Shown piece after piece: positions 1 to 6,156 of a DNA stretch of 10,328 nt (position 1 is its first letter; each line of letters starts with the position of its first letter). Below the pieces are notes generated by a model. It did no database searches, was not told the DNA's origin, and saw nothing but the letters and a program-made list of their open reading frames with translations. Both the position numbers and the translations under genes were made by a program. The DNA is from an uncultured Pseudorhodoferax sp. (lineage in GTDB: Bacteria > Pseudomonadota > Gammaproteobacteria > Burkholderiales > Burkholderiaceae): positions 1 through 10,328 of the forward strand of contig CAJYRH010000561.1 of the NCBI GenBank assembly GCA_913776795.1, in the 5' to 3' direction.

Positions 1-764
1 AAGAGCGACCAGCGCAGCCGGTGGTGCAGGCGCAATTGCACACCCCCGTTGCCGCGCCAGACCGAGACGAGCATCACTGCGGCTGCCGCGACGTAATAGA
101 CGACAAGGGCCAGGCCTGCGCCGGTGATGCCAAGCGGCGGCACCGGTCCCCAGCCGAAGATCAGCATCGGCGATGCCAGCAGAAGCAACAGCACCCCGCC
201 GGACAGAACAATGGCCGGCAGGCCCATGTTCCCGCTGCCGCGCAGCACGCTGGCCATGCCGTTGGCCAGCCAGAGAAAGATGGCGCCGACGAAGATGGCG
301 TTGGAGTAGGCAAGGGCAGCTGTCTGCACCTGCTGCGTGGCGCCCATGGCACGGTACAGCAGCGGCCCGCCCAGCAGGCCGCCCAGCATGCAGAGCACGC
401 CGAACGCCAGTGCGATGACGAGCGCGTGCAGCGCCAGTGCCTGCGCCCTCGCGGTGTCGCCGGCGCCGATCGCGCGTGCGATGGCCGAGGAGATGCCACC
501 GCCCATGCCGCCGGCCGACATGGTCTGCATCAGCATCACCAGCGGGAATACCAGCGCAGCCCCTGCCAGTGCGTCCACGCCGAGCAGGCCGACGAAGTAG
601 CTTTCCAGAAAGTTGGCGGCCGCCTGCGCAAGCATCACGACCAGGTTGGGCGCTGCCAGCAGCAGCAGCGTGAGCAACACGGGGCCGTTGAGCAGGCGTT
701 GGGAGCGGGCATGGGTCGCGAGCGCACCCTTGCCGGGCGTGGCTGCTGCGGGAACGGCACTCAT
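1..764 (-). CDS. MATE-family multidrug/drug:cation efflux transporter (N-terminal part, C-terminus beyond window)
   Basis: The leftward frame begins at ATG 764-762 and stays open to the left edge, giving 254 residues of a protein that in this family is usually about 450 long. It is an inner-membrane antiporter expected to expel drugs or metabolites in exchange for H+ or Na+. Visible MATE hallmarks are a first hydrophobic segment at about residues 28-50 running into NFLESYFVGLLGVDALAG, then GGGISSAIARAIGAGD (loop after the second helix), RGSGNMGLPA (around 170-180) and LGITGAGLA (around 213-221). Several hydrophobic helices lie between these motifs. Its ATG overlaps the stop of the tetR gene as ATGA (4 bp), so the two are very probably co-transcribed and translationally coupled, with the pump second. 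The substrate cannot be told from sequence. The family call is firm; only the N-terminal half is seen. Confidence 0.9.
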   Translation of the reverse strand, partial: MSAVPAAATPGKGALATHARSQRLLNGPVLLTLLLLAAPNLVVMLAQAAANFLESYFVGLLGVDALAGAALVFPLVMLMQTMSAGGMGGGISSAIARAIGAGDTARAQALALHALVIALAFGVLCMLGGLLGGPLLYRAMGATQQVQTAALAYSNAIFVGAIFLWLANGMASVLRGSGNMGLPAIVLSGGVLLLLLASPMLIFGWGPVPPLGITGAGLALVVYYVAAAAVMLVSVWRGNGGVQLRLHHRLRWSL

Positions 765-1357
765 GCTGGCTCGCCTTGTTGCAGCAGGCTGTCGCGCGCG
801 CTGGCCAGCAGCGCTTCGGAGAACGGATCGCCTCTGGTGGCACGCGACAACAGCAGCGCGCCCACCAGCGTGGCCAGATCGACCAGTGCGCGCCGGTCGG
901 CCGCGGGCGTGCCTGCATCGGGCTGCAGGCTGGCCAGACGCGCGGCCATGGCCTTCACCCCGGCCAGGTAGGGCGCGCGCACCGGCGCAGCGGCATCGGA
1001 GCGGGCCACGTCGGCGACCAGTGCCGCCGCCGTGCAACCGCTGCCGGGTCGGTCGCGCATGGCGGTCGACAGATAGCCTTGTACATAGGCCTGCCGGCGT
1101 TCCGCGCGCGTGGGCAATTCGGCGAAGCGGTGGTCCCAGCGCGCACCGGCATGTTCGAAGCCTTTGCTGCAGGCCACGGCGGCCAGGCCGTCCTTGGACG
1201 AAAAGTGGCCGTAGAAGCCGCCATGCGTGAGTCCCGCGGCCGCCATCACCTCGGCGACGCTGACACCGTGCAGCCCTTTCTCGCGGAACAGGCGCGACGA
1301 GGCTTTTTCGATCGCGATCCGGTTCTGGTCGGTCTGCTGTTGCGATACGCGTGGCAT
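761..1357 (-). CDS. TetR/AcrR-family transcriptional repressor
   Basis: This is a 198-residue regulator. Its N-terminal helix-turn-helix spans about residues 10-58 and includes LFREKGLHGVSVAEVMAAAG and GLTHGGFYGHFSSKDGL, the classic TetR recognition helix and following YxHFxSKD segment. The C-terminal ligand/dimer domain carries GCTAAALVADVAR. I chose ATG 1357-1355 because GGAG lies 6 nt upstream and the protein starts MPRVSQQQ, as in relatives. In-frame ATGs at 1372 and 1447 would add tails not typical of the family. The gene sits first in a two-gene operon with the MATE pump, overlapping it by 4 bp. By analogy with AcrR- and TetR-type pairs, it probably represses its own promoter and the pump and is released by a pump substrate. 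The ligand is unknown. Confidence 0.92.
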   Translation of the reverse strand: MPRVSQQQTDQNRIAIEKASSRLFREKGLHGVSVAEVMAAAGLTHGGFYGHFSSKDGLAAVACSKGFEHAGARWDHRFAELPTRAERRQAYVQGYLSTAMRDRPGSGCTAAALVADVARSDAAAPVRAPYLAGVKAMAARLASLQPDAGTPAADRRALVDLATLVGALLLSRATRGDPFSEALLASARDSLLQQGEPA

Positions 1358-1387
1358 GTTCGGCTCCGGCATTGATAAATGACAAGC

Positions 1388-1393
1388 ATCATA
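1388..1393 (-). promoter_or_regulatory. Candidate -10 box and AT-rich operator region of the tetR-MATE operon
   Basis: On the minus strand TATGAT (1393-1388) resembles a sigma-70 -10 box about 30 nt upstream of the tetR ATG. The surrounding 1371-1400 is the only AT-rich patch here. It holds two direct copies of ATTTAT (1398-1393 and 1382-1377) and an imperfect ATGA-N6-TCAT dyad between them. That placement would suit an autorepression operator. No convincing -35 box is visible, so this is a low-to-moderate call. Confidence 0.4.
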
Positions 1394-1539
1394 AATAGAA
1401 TGGACCCGTGGTGCCGCTCCGTCATGTTGCGGGACTACGCCCGGCAACGGTCTTTACAGAACTTCATGACCCCGATGTCCTCCGGTCGATGCGTCGGCCG
1501 TTGAATGCGCATCTGGTAATTTTTGTCGTGGAGATTTGC

Positions 1540-1746
1540 ATGAAACGTCTGTCCTTGCTCGCCGTGGTAGCGGTCGCGACGCTGAGTGGCTGCGTTGTGG
1601 CTCCTGTCGGTCCGGGCTACTACGGCTACCGCCGGCCTGTGGTGGTGGCACCGGCCGTGGTGGCGCCGCCGCCGGTCGTGGTCGTGCGCCCGGGCTACGA
1701 CGGCCGCGGCTACGGCTATGGCCGACGCTGGCGCCACGACGATTGA
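1540..1746 (+). CDS. Small Tyr/Gly/Pro/Val-rich lipoprotein of unknown function
   Basis: This is a 68-residue predicted lipoprotein. MKRLSLLAVVAVATLSGC is a lipoprotein signal peptide with lipobox LSGC, so Cys18 should be lipidated after signal peptidase II cleavage. The mature part is only about 50 residues: a PVVVAPAVVAPPPVVVV tract followed by a GYDGRGYGYGRR tail ending in HDD. It is low complexity and probably unstructured. Start 1540 is supported by GGAG 6 nt upstream and by the signal peptide; the same frame is open upstream to a GTG-type start at 1408 but that extension has no signal-peptide logic. Such short PVVV/YGY lipoproteins are common in Burkholderiales and I know of no assigned function. 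dsbB follows 113 bp downstream on the same strand. Confidence 0.75.
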   Translation: MKRLSLLAVVAVATLSGCVVAPVGPGYYGYRRPVVVAPAVVAPPPVVVVRPGYDGRGYGYGRRWRHDD

Positions 1747-1801
1747 GCCAGTCGTGCCGGGAACCATTGCCGGCGAGCAGCCATCCCATGGCCGACAATG
1801 C

Positions 1802-1829
1802 CGCGCGACCGTCCGTCGGACGGCGCGCG
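1802..1829. other. Strong GC hairpin between lipoprotein gene and dsbB
   Basis: The stem pairs CGCGCG (1802-1807) with CGCGCG (1824-1829), and CCGTCC (1809-1814) with GGACGG (1818-1823). A single A1808 is bulged and the loop is GTC. That gives 12 base pairs. No T-run follows on either strand, so it is not a standard intrinsic terminator. It could stabilise the 3' end of the lipoprotein mRNA, attenuate dsbB, or be fortuitous in GC-rich DNA. Confidence 0.45.
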
Positions 1830-1859
1830 CTACAAGAATCGTCGCAAGAAAGGGTGGGA

Positions 1860-2366
1860 ATGCTGTTGCGAATGTTGGACCAGGCACCGCGCAAGGTGCT
1901 GGCGCTGGTGAGCCTGGGATGTATGGCCTTGCTGGCCTATGGCCTGTACCTGCAGCACGGCCTCGGTCTGGAGCCGTGCCCCATGTGCATCGTGCAACGC
2001 TACGCTTTGGTGCTCGTGGCGATCGTTTCGGGCCTCGCCGCCATGCTGCGGTCGCGCGGCGCCCATGTGGCTGGCAGCCTGTTGACCCTGCTGATCGCCG
2101 GATTCGGCGCCTTCGTCGCAGCACGGCAGAGCTGGCTGCAGTGGTATCCACCCGAGGTGGCCTCGTGCGGCCGTGATTTCTACGGAATGATCGAGACATT
2201 CCCGCTCAAGCGGGCCGTCCCCATGATCTTCGCCGGTGGCGGCGACTGCGCCGCGGTCGATTGGACATTTCTCGGCGGCTCGATCGCGAACTGGTCCTTC
2301 GTATGCTTCCTGGCCATCGGCGTGGCGATGGCTGCGCTGCTATGGCGCTCGCACACGCGGCGGTGA
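1860..2366 (+). CDS. dsbB: Disulfide bond formation protein B (DsbB, quinone-dependent oxidant of DsbA)
   Basis: This is a 168-residue inner-membrane protein of normal DsbB length. It reoxidises periplasmic DsbA and passes the electrons to membrane quinones. Four hydrophobic helices are visible (about 13-31, 49-63, 70-88, 145-162). The first catalytic pair is Cys40-Pro-Met-Cys43 in EPCPMCIVQRY, and the second pair is Cys103 (ASCGRDF) with Cys130 (GGGDCAAVDW). Arg47 after CPMC matches the quinone-site arginine of the family. ATG 1860 has AGGGTGGGA just upstream. An in-frame ATG at 1788 would add 24 non-family residues with a poorer ribosome site, and ATG 1872 would trim four. All key residues are present, so the enzyme should be active. 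No dsbA is in the window. Confidence 0.95.
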   Translation: MLLRMLDQAPRKVLALVSLGCMALLAYGLYLQHGLGLEPCPMCIVQRYALVLVAIVSGLAAMLRSRGAHVAGSLLTLLIAGFGAFVAARQSWLQWYPPEVASCGRDFYGMIETFPLKRAVPMIFAGGGDCAAVDWTFLGGSIANWSFVCFLAIGVAMAALLWRSHTRR

Positions 2367-2489
2367 GTGAGAAGGCGGTTGCGACAAGTGTCGGCCTCGG
2401 CCTACATCGGGTCGTTGCCGAGCCTGACTGCAACTAGCGTTCCATGCGCGCTACCGTCCGGGATCGATCTACATTGGGGGTGTTGGTTC

Positions 2490-3230
2490 ATGTCATCTGC
2501 CGCGCTGCATGCCTTGGAAGCGGTATCGCCCGCCTGTTCGGCGCCCGACGGTGCAGCCGGTCTGGCGGATGAGGCGGCCCGGTACGCCGTCCTGCGGCGC
2601 ATGGGATCGGCCATCCGTCACCAGATCGCCGGTGCGCTGCAGCCGGTCAGCATGGTGGCATCGCTGGTGGAGCGCCGCGTGCAGGCCGCAGCCCCGAACC
2701 TGGAAGCCCTGCGTCGCAACTGCGGCGAGATGAATGCGCTGGCGCGCTCGGCGAGCAGCGAGTGCGTGGCCTTGATGGGGTGGCTGGCGCCGCACGAGGG
2801 CGAGCAGGTGCCGTTGAACGAAGGTGTTGCCGACTGCCTGCACCTGCTGACGACCGAACTGTCCTTCCGCGGATTCACGGTGGACGACGCAACCCAGCCG
2901 GTCGCTGCTCGGGTCGCGCGGTTGAGCCTGCGCACATTGGTGCCAGCCTGCTTGATGGCATTGACCGATGCGGCCACAGTGCCCTCTCAGGTTCGCATCG
3001 AAGCCGATGTCGTGGAGGGCGGGGGTATCGGCCTCACCATGTCGCTATCGGCGGCACCCGGCACGGAGGGCAATGCCCAGCGCGCCAAGGCGTACCGCCC
3101 GCTGACGTGGTCGGACGTGAAGGCGTTGGCCGATTCAGAAGGCGTCCGCATGCAGCTGGGTGGGTCATCTGTCCGCATCGAGTTCGCTGCCCAGCCCGCC
3201 GCCGACGATGCGGAGGTGCGTTGGGGATGA
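2490..3230 (+). CDS. Soluble histidine-kinase-like protein with degenerate ATPase domain (ChpT-like architecture)
   Basis: This is a 246-residue cytosolic protein with no signal peptide or membrane segment. Residues about 30-100 form a predicted helical hairpin resembling a kinase dimerisation/phosphotransfer domain: RRMGSAIRHQIAGALQPVSM places His44 followed by Q and, eight residues after His44, a proline, like an H-box (HE/D...P). A second helix (NLEALRRNCGEMNALARS) follows. Residues about 105-240 have the strand/helix rhythm of a HATPase fold and end MQLGGSSVRIEFA, but no N-box asparagine, DxGxG or GxGxG is visible (LVPACLMALTDAAT stands where the N-box would be). That combination recalls the ATP-less phosphotransferase ChpT. 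ATG 2490 has a G-rich run 9 nt upstream; the frame reaches back to GTG 2367 without a plausible leader. It converges on the response regulator at 3324-3956, a likely partner. Function is inferred. Confidence 0.6.
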   Translation: MSSAALHALEAVSPACSAPDGAAGLADEAARYAVLRRMGSAIRHQIAGALQPVSMVASLVERRVQAAAPNLEALRRNCGEMNALARSASSECVALMGWLAPHEGEQVPLNEGVADCLHLLTTELSFRGFTVDDATQPVAARVARLSLRTLVPACLMALTDAATVPSQVRIEADVVEGGGIGLTMSLSAAPGTEGNAQRAKAYRPLTWSDVKALADSEGVRMQLGGSSVRIEFAAQPAADDAEVRWG

Positions 3231-3274
3231 TGTTGCGCTGCGAGCCCGGTTCGGTGTTGGCTTGCGCAGCGATG

Positions 3275-3299
3275 AAAAAGGGGCTCTTGCGAGCCCCTT
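3275..3299 (-). terminator. Intrinsic terminator of the response regulator gene
   Basis: A perfect 9-bp stem AAGGGGCTC (3278-3286) / GAGCCCCTT (3291-3299) encloses loop TTGC. On the minus strand it is followed directly by TTTTT (3279-3275), the form expected for the leftward regulator, whose stop is 25 nt upstream. On the plus strand the following bases are only TTGTCG, so it would end the rightward histidine-kinase-like gene less well. It sits between the two convergent stops. Confidence 0.88.
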
Positions 3300-3323
3300 G
3301 TCGATTGCGTTGGGCACTCAGTC

Positions 3324-3956
3324 TCAATCGATGAGCTTGTTCTTGAGCGCGTAGTACGTCAGATCGCTGTTGGAGCTCAGGTTGAGTTTTTCCATCAGGC
3401 GGGTCCGGTAGGTGCTGACGGTCTTCACGCTCAGCGACAGGGTCTTGGCGATGTCGCCTGCGGTCTCGCCCTTGGCCAGCTTCAGGAACACCTGGAACTC
3501 GCGCTCGGACAACTGCTCGTGCGGCGCCTCGTCGCCCTTGCGGTTGATCTGCTGGGCGAGCAGCTCGGCCACTGCCGGTGTGATGTAGCGCCGGCCCATT
3601 GCGACAGTGCGGATCGCATTGACGATCTCCATCGGGTCGCATTCCTTGTTCAGGTAGCCGCTCGCGCCCTGACGAATCAGGTTCATCGCGTAGTGTTCCT
3701 CCGGATAACCCGACAAGATCAGGATTCCCAGGTCCGGTGCTTTGGCGCGGATCATGGCAAGCACGTCAATGCCGGTCTGCCCGGGCATGGACAGGTCCAT
3801 CAGCAGCACATCCATCTCTGTGTTGCGGACCAGGTCGATGGCTTCGCGACCGCTCGCAGCTTCGCCGACCACGCGCAAATCCACGTGGTCCGAGAAGAAC
3901 TGCCGCAGACCTGAACGCACGATGGCGTGGTCATCCACGATGCCGACTTTGATCAT
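3324..3956 (-). CDS. NarL/FixJ-family response regulator transcription factor
   Basis: This is a 210-residue two-domain regulator. The receiver (1-120) has acidic Asp8-Asp9, phospho-acceptor Asp54 in LLMDLSMPG, switch Ser82 and Tyr101, and Lys104, so all phosphorylation residues are present. The C-terminal LuxR-type helix-turn-helix (about 148-208) reads LSEREFQVFLKLAKGE, then IAKTLSLSVKTVSTYRTRLMEKL. ATG 3956-3954 is fixed by a strong AAGGAG 4 nt upstream and by the canonical MIKVGIVDDH start. The very regular sequence suggests a well-conserved orthologue. No full-length sensor kinase lies in the window. The nearby convergent degenerate kinase-like protein may feed or tune it, which is inference. 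Upstream lies a 10-bp inverted repeat abutting a candidate -10 box. Confidence 0.93.
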   Translation of the reverse strand: MIKVGIVDDHAIVRSGLRQFFSDHVDLRVVGEAASGREAIDLVRNTEMDVLLMDLSMPGQTGIDVLAMIRAKAPDLGILILSGYPEEHYAMNLIRQGASGYLNKECDPMEIVNAIRTVAMGRRYITPAVAELLAQQINRKGDEAPHEQLSEREFQVFLKLAKGETAGDIAKTLSLSVKTVSTYRTRLMEKLNLSSNSDLTYYALKNKLID

Positions 3957-3995
3957 CTGGCTCCTTCCGGTGAAGCGTGTTGTTGCTGTGGGGGA

Positions 3996-4001
3996 GTTGT
4001 A
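3996..4001 (-). promoter_or_regulatory. Candidate -10 box for the response regulator gene
   Basis: TACAAC on the minus strand (4001-3996) lies 39 nt upstream of the regulator's ATG, with the downstream arm of the inverted repeat ending 1 bp away. No good -35 hexamer is evident, consistent with activator dependence or simply a weak guess. Confidence 0.35.
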
Positions 4002-4002
4002 C

Positions 4003-4040
4003 TTTGGCCGCTCTGGAGCGTCTGTAGGACAGCGGCCAAA
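4003..4040. promoter_or_regulatory. 10-bp perfect inverted repeat, candidate operator upstream of the response regulator
   Basis: TTTGGCCGCT (4003-4012) and AGCGGCCAAA (4031-4040) are exact reverse complements separated by 18 bp. They lie 47-84 bp upstream of the regulator start, just upstream of its candidate -10. The arm centres are 28 bp apart, close to three helical turns, so a dimeric regulator or two dimers could bind the same DNA face. Autoregulation by the NarL-type protein is possible but unproven. Confidence 0.5.
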
Positions 4041-4044
4041 ACTC

Positions 4045-4062
4045 GGTGCCGCGCGGGGCACC
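4045..4062 (-). terminator. Weak terminator-like hairpin upstream of the response regulator
   Basis: A 6-bp stem GGTGCC (4045-4050) / GGCACC (4057-4062) encloses a GC-rich 6-nt loop. On the minus strand it is followed by GAGTTTT. It could end leftward transcripts coming from the aldo/keto reductase gene 172 bp upstream. The short stem and the delayed T-run make this tentative. Confidence 0.3.
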
Positions 4063-4234
4063 AAGAAGAGCGTTGGCGACGGCGTCGGCACATTGGACTG
4101 CCGATCTGTCTGGTGCGGGCACTGGCCGTACCGCCGTCGCCGTCAATGTAGGTGGCCCGATGGACCGTCGCAATGCATTGCCGCGCACTCCGTCGGGCAG
4201 TGCGTGACATTTGTCGTGGTCGCCGACGTGGCCT
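4063..4234. other. Gene-free interval with nested inverted repeats
   Basis: No convincing gene is seen. The segment holds GGCGACGGCG (4075-4084) / CGCCGTCGCC (4132-4141), with TCGGCA (4085-4090) / TGCCGA (4099-4104) inside it. Next comes GCCCGATGG (4155-4163) / CCGTCGGGC (4190-4198, one G-T wobble), enclosing a perfect 12-bp palindrome GCAATGCATTGC (4170-4181). An alternative CGCACT (4184-4189) / AGTGCG (4199-4204) stem competes with it. It may be a structured leader or 3' UTR, or chance pairing in GC-rich DNA. Confidence 0.35.
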
Positions 4235-5245
4235 TCAAAAAGGCTTGGGCTGGCGGCCCTGTACCGGATAGGCGGGGTCGGTGTAGCCGGGGGTCGAGGC
4301 ATGGCCAGCAGGAACCAGACGATTGACGGCGGCCTCGTCCTCGGCCGTGAGGGCATAGTCCACCGCAGGCAGGTAGTCCTTCCACTGCGCCAGCGTGCGG
4401 GGGCCGGCGATCACCGACGAGACTGCGCCGCTGCCGAGCACCCATGCAGTCGCAAATTGGGAGAGCGTGATGCCGCGGTCCTGCACGTGTGCCTGGAGCG
4501 TCTGCGCAGCGTGCAGGGATTCGTCGCGGAACTCCGTCTCCAAGACCCGCTTGTCTCCGCGGCCGACCCGGCTGTCCGAGGCAGGCGCTGCGCCCGGCAG
4601 GTACTTGCCGGACAGGATGCCTCGCGCGATCGGGCTGTAGGGCACGACGCCAAGTCCGTGGTGCCGGCATGCGGGCAGGATCTCGACCTCTGGCATGCGG
4701 TTCAGCAGGTTGTAATAGGGCTGGCAGGCGGCCGGACCGGGCATGTTCAGGCGCCGCGCAAGGTGCGTGGCCTCGGCGATGCGCCAGCCGCGGAAGTTGG
4801 AAAGGCCCCAGTACCGGATCTTGCCGGCGCGCAGCAGGGCGTCGATGGCCCGCAGCGGCTCTTCCAGGTCCAGCCCGTCAAAGTCGCGGTGCAGGTAGTA
4901 GATGTCGATGTGATCGGTGCGCAGGCGGCGCAGGCTGTTCTCCGCCGCTGTCATCACCCAGTGGCGCGAGTAGTTGCCATGGTTGGGCGCGTCGGCCATT
5001 TTGTTGCCAAGCTTGGTCGCCACGATCCAGCGGTCACGCCGGCCGGACAGGATCTGGCCCAGCATCTCCTCGGACGCGCCCTGCTTGTAGACGTCGGCGG
5101 TGTCGAGGAAGTTGATGCCATGGTCCTGGGCATGGGCTACGATGTCGGCGGCCTCTGGCAGCGGCGTCTGGTCGCCGAACATCATCGTGCCCAGGCACAG
5201 ATTGGAAACGCGCAACGGGCTCTTGCCGAGCGGACGGTAATGCAT
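4235..5245 (-). CDS. Aldo/keto reductase
   Basis: This is a 336-residue NADPH-dependent oxidoreductase of the (alpha/beta)8-barrel aldo/keto reductase family, which reduces aldehydes or ketones in the cytosol. The catalytic tetrad is complete: Asp48 and Tyr53 in FLDTADVYKQGASEE, Lys78 in VATKLG, His119 in YYLHRDF. Other family signatures are GKIRYWGLSNF, VVPYSPIARGILSGKY and SSVIAGPRTLAQ near the cofactor end. ATG 5245 is chosen because GGAG sits 6-7 nt upstream and the protein opens MHYRPLGKSPLRVSNLCLGTM, the usual first strand. An in-frame upstream ATG (MHDPTHLTLEHP...) would add a non-family tail. The gene is divergent from the glycine-zipper gene with 98 bp between starts. The substrate is not predictable. 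Confidence 0.93.
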   Translation of the reverse strand: MHYRPLGKSPLRVSNLCLGTMMFGDQTPLPEAADIVAHAQDHGINFLDTADVYKQGASEEMLGQILSGRRDRWIVATKLGNKMADAPNHGNYSRHWVMTAAENSLRRLRTDHIDIYYLHRDFDGLDLEEPLRAIDALLRAGKIRYWGLSNFRGWRIAEATHLARRLNMPGPAACQPYYNLLNRMPEVEILPACRHHGLGVVPYSPIARGILSGKYLPGAAPASDSRVGRGDKRVLETEFRDESLHAAQTLQAHVQDRGITLSQFATAWVLGSGAVSSVIAGPRTLAQWKDYLPAVDYALTAEDEAAVNRLVPAGHASTPGYTDPAYPVQGRQPKPF

Positions 5246-5343
5246 TGGATGCTCCAGGGTCAGGTGGGTTGGATCGTGCATGCTCGCCGGGCCGTCACCA
5301 TCATGACGCTTTCGTGCCGAGGCATGGCCCGGGAGTTGCCGCG

Positions 5344-5892
5344 ATGAACGAGCGATGGATCCGCATGGTACTGGCGGTGTCGATGCTGTCGGTTTGCCTG
5401 GTGCAGGTGTCCCGGGCGCAGGAGCAGGCCCGGGTGTTGTCGTCGGTGCCGGTCTTGCAGCACCGCACGGCCGCACAGCAGGTCTGCCATACCGCGGAGG
5501 AGATAGCACCGCAGCAAAGCACGGGCGCTGGCGCCTTGATGGGCACGGTGGCAGGCGGCGTTGCTGGCAACGCACTTGGAGGCGGAAACGGGCGTGCGCT
5601 GGCCACCCTGTTCGGCGTGGTGCTTGGAGCGCTATGGGGCGACCGCGTCGAAGGTCGCCCGTCGCCGCAGTTCCAGCAGGTACGGCATTGCACGCTGCAA
5701 GGCGTGCCGCAGGCGCAAGTGGTCGGGTACGACGTGCGGTACGCGTACGCGGGGCGGCAGTACCGCGTGCTGATGCCTCACGACCCGGGGTCGACGCTGG
5801 CCGTGCAGCTCACGCCCATGCCGGTCCTGCAGGACGAGCGGCTCCAGGCGACCCCGCCTGCCGCAACGAGCAGCGATTCTGCTGTGGATTGA
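5344..5892 (+). CDS. Glycine-zipper 2TM-domain envelope protein
   Basis: This is a 182-residue exported protein. MNERWIRMVLAVSMLSVCLVQVSRAQ is a signal peptide with likely cleavage after SRA. Residues about 66-105 (GAGALMGTVAGGVAGNALGG, then ALATLFGVVLGALWGDRVEG) form the glycine-zipper hairpin found in SlyB/YcfJ-like and rickettsial 17-kDa-antigen-like proteins. The C-terminal part, with VVGYDVRYAYAGRQYRVLM and HDPGSTLAVQL, matches the small domain that follows the zipper in YcfJ-type proteins. There is no lipobox, so it is periplasmic or outer-membrane-associated rather than a lipoprotein. ATG 5344 has GGGAG 8 nt upstream; an open frame to 5245 runs through the divergent promoter region. 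It is probably linked to envelope stability. The exact role is unknown. Confidence 0.85.
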   Translation: MNERWIRMVLAVSMLSVCLVQVSRAQEQARVLSSVPVLQHRTAAQQVCHTAEEIAPQQSTGAGALMGTVAGGVAGNALGGGNGRALATLFGVVLGALWGDRVEGRPSPQFQQVRHCTLQGVPQAQVVGYDVRYAYAGRQYRVLMPHDPGSTLAVQLTPMPVLQDERLQATPPAATSSDSAVD

Positions 5893-5897
5893 AGCAA

Positions 5898-5921
5898 GCC
5901 AGCAGCGCGGGCGCGGCTGGC
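5898..5921. terminator. Possible terminator hairpin between convergent genes
   Basis: GCCAGC (5898-5903) pairs with GCTGGC (5916-5921) around a 12-nt GC-rich loop in the 30-bp gap between convergent stop codons. The position suits a shared terminator, but there is no T-run on either side. Confidence 0.25.
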
Positions 5922-5922
5922 C

Positions 5923-6156
5923 TCAACGCGCGAGGATCTCGTCCAGTTCCTTGCAGGAGGGTGCGCAGACGGCTTGCGACTTGCCAATGACCTTGCGCGT
6001 GCCCAGTTGGGACCGCAGGCGGTGCTTGCCGCAGAGGAAGCAGGACATCGTGGAGCCGCCCATCGACGTACCAGCGGTGAAGGGCGAACCGGAGACCTTG
6101 GTCTTGTAGCGCAGCCCGTCAGCCAAGATTGCGGTTTTCACTTCAGCTTTGGCCAT
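5923..6156 (-). CDS. Small four-cysteine (putative zinc-binding) protein, unknown function
   Basis: This is a 77-residue protein I cannot assign to a named family. Its C-terminal half has a Cys39-x2-Cys42 pair (MSCFLCGKHRL) and a Cys64-x3-Cys68 pair (AVCAPSCKEL), separated by a basic stretch with RSQLGTRKVIGKSQ. That pattern suits one tetrahedral zinc site and nucleic-acid binding. The N-terminal half (MAKAEVKTAILADGLRYKTKV) is basic and short. ATG 6156 has GGGAG about 11 nt upstream, and the gene overlaps the end of the upstream gene by 14 bp in another frame, so the pair is translated from one message. The clean overlap and ordered Cys pattern make a real gene likely. Zinc binding is inference. 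Confidence 0.7.
   Translation of the reverse strand: MAKAEVKTAILADGLRYKTKVSGSPFTAGTSMGGSTMSCFLCGKHRLRSQLGTRKVIGKSQAVCAPSCKELDEILAR

Noticed and set aside
1435..2199. 254-codon minus-strand open frame opposite the lipoprotein and dsbB
   Set aside because: Arg-rich shadow of two well-supported plus-strand genes.
2367..2489. Longer start (GTG 2367) for the histidine-kinase-like protein, directly after the dsbB stop
   Set aside because: The extra 41 residues have no domain character, and ATG 2490 has a G-rich ribosome-site-like run before it.
4231..4244. GCCTT/AAGGC hairpin spanning the aldo/keto reductase stop
   Set aside because: Only 5 bp, overlaps the coding end, and no T-run follows; not a credible terminator.
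4211..5347. 378-codon open frame on the plus strand
   Set aside because: It is antisense to the aldo/keto reductase, whose catalytic tetrad and ribosome site are clear. The plus-strand product has no recognisable motif and is a GC-rich shadow.
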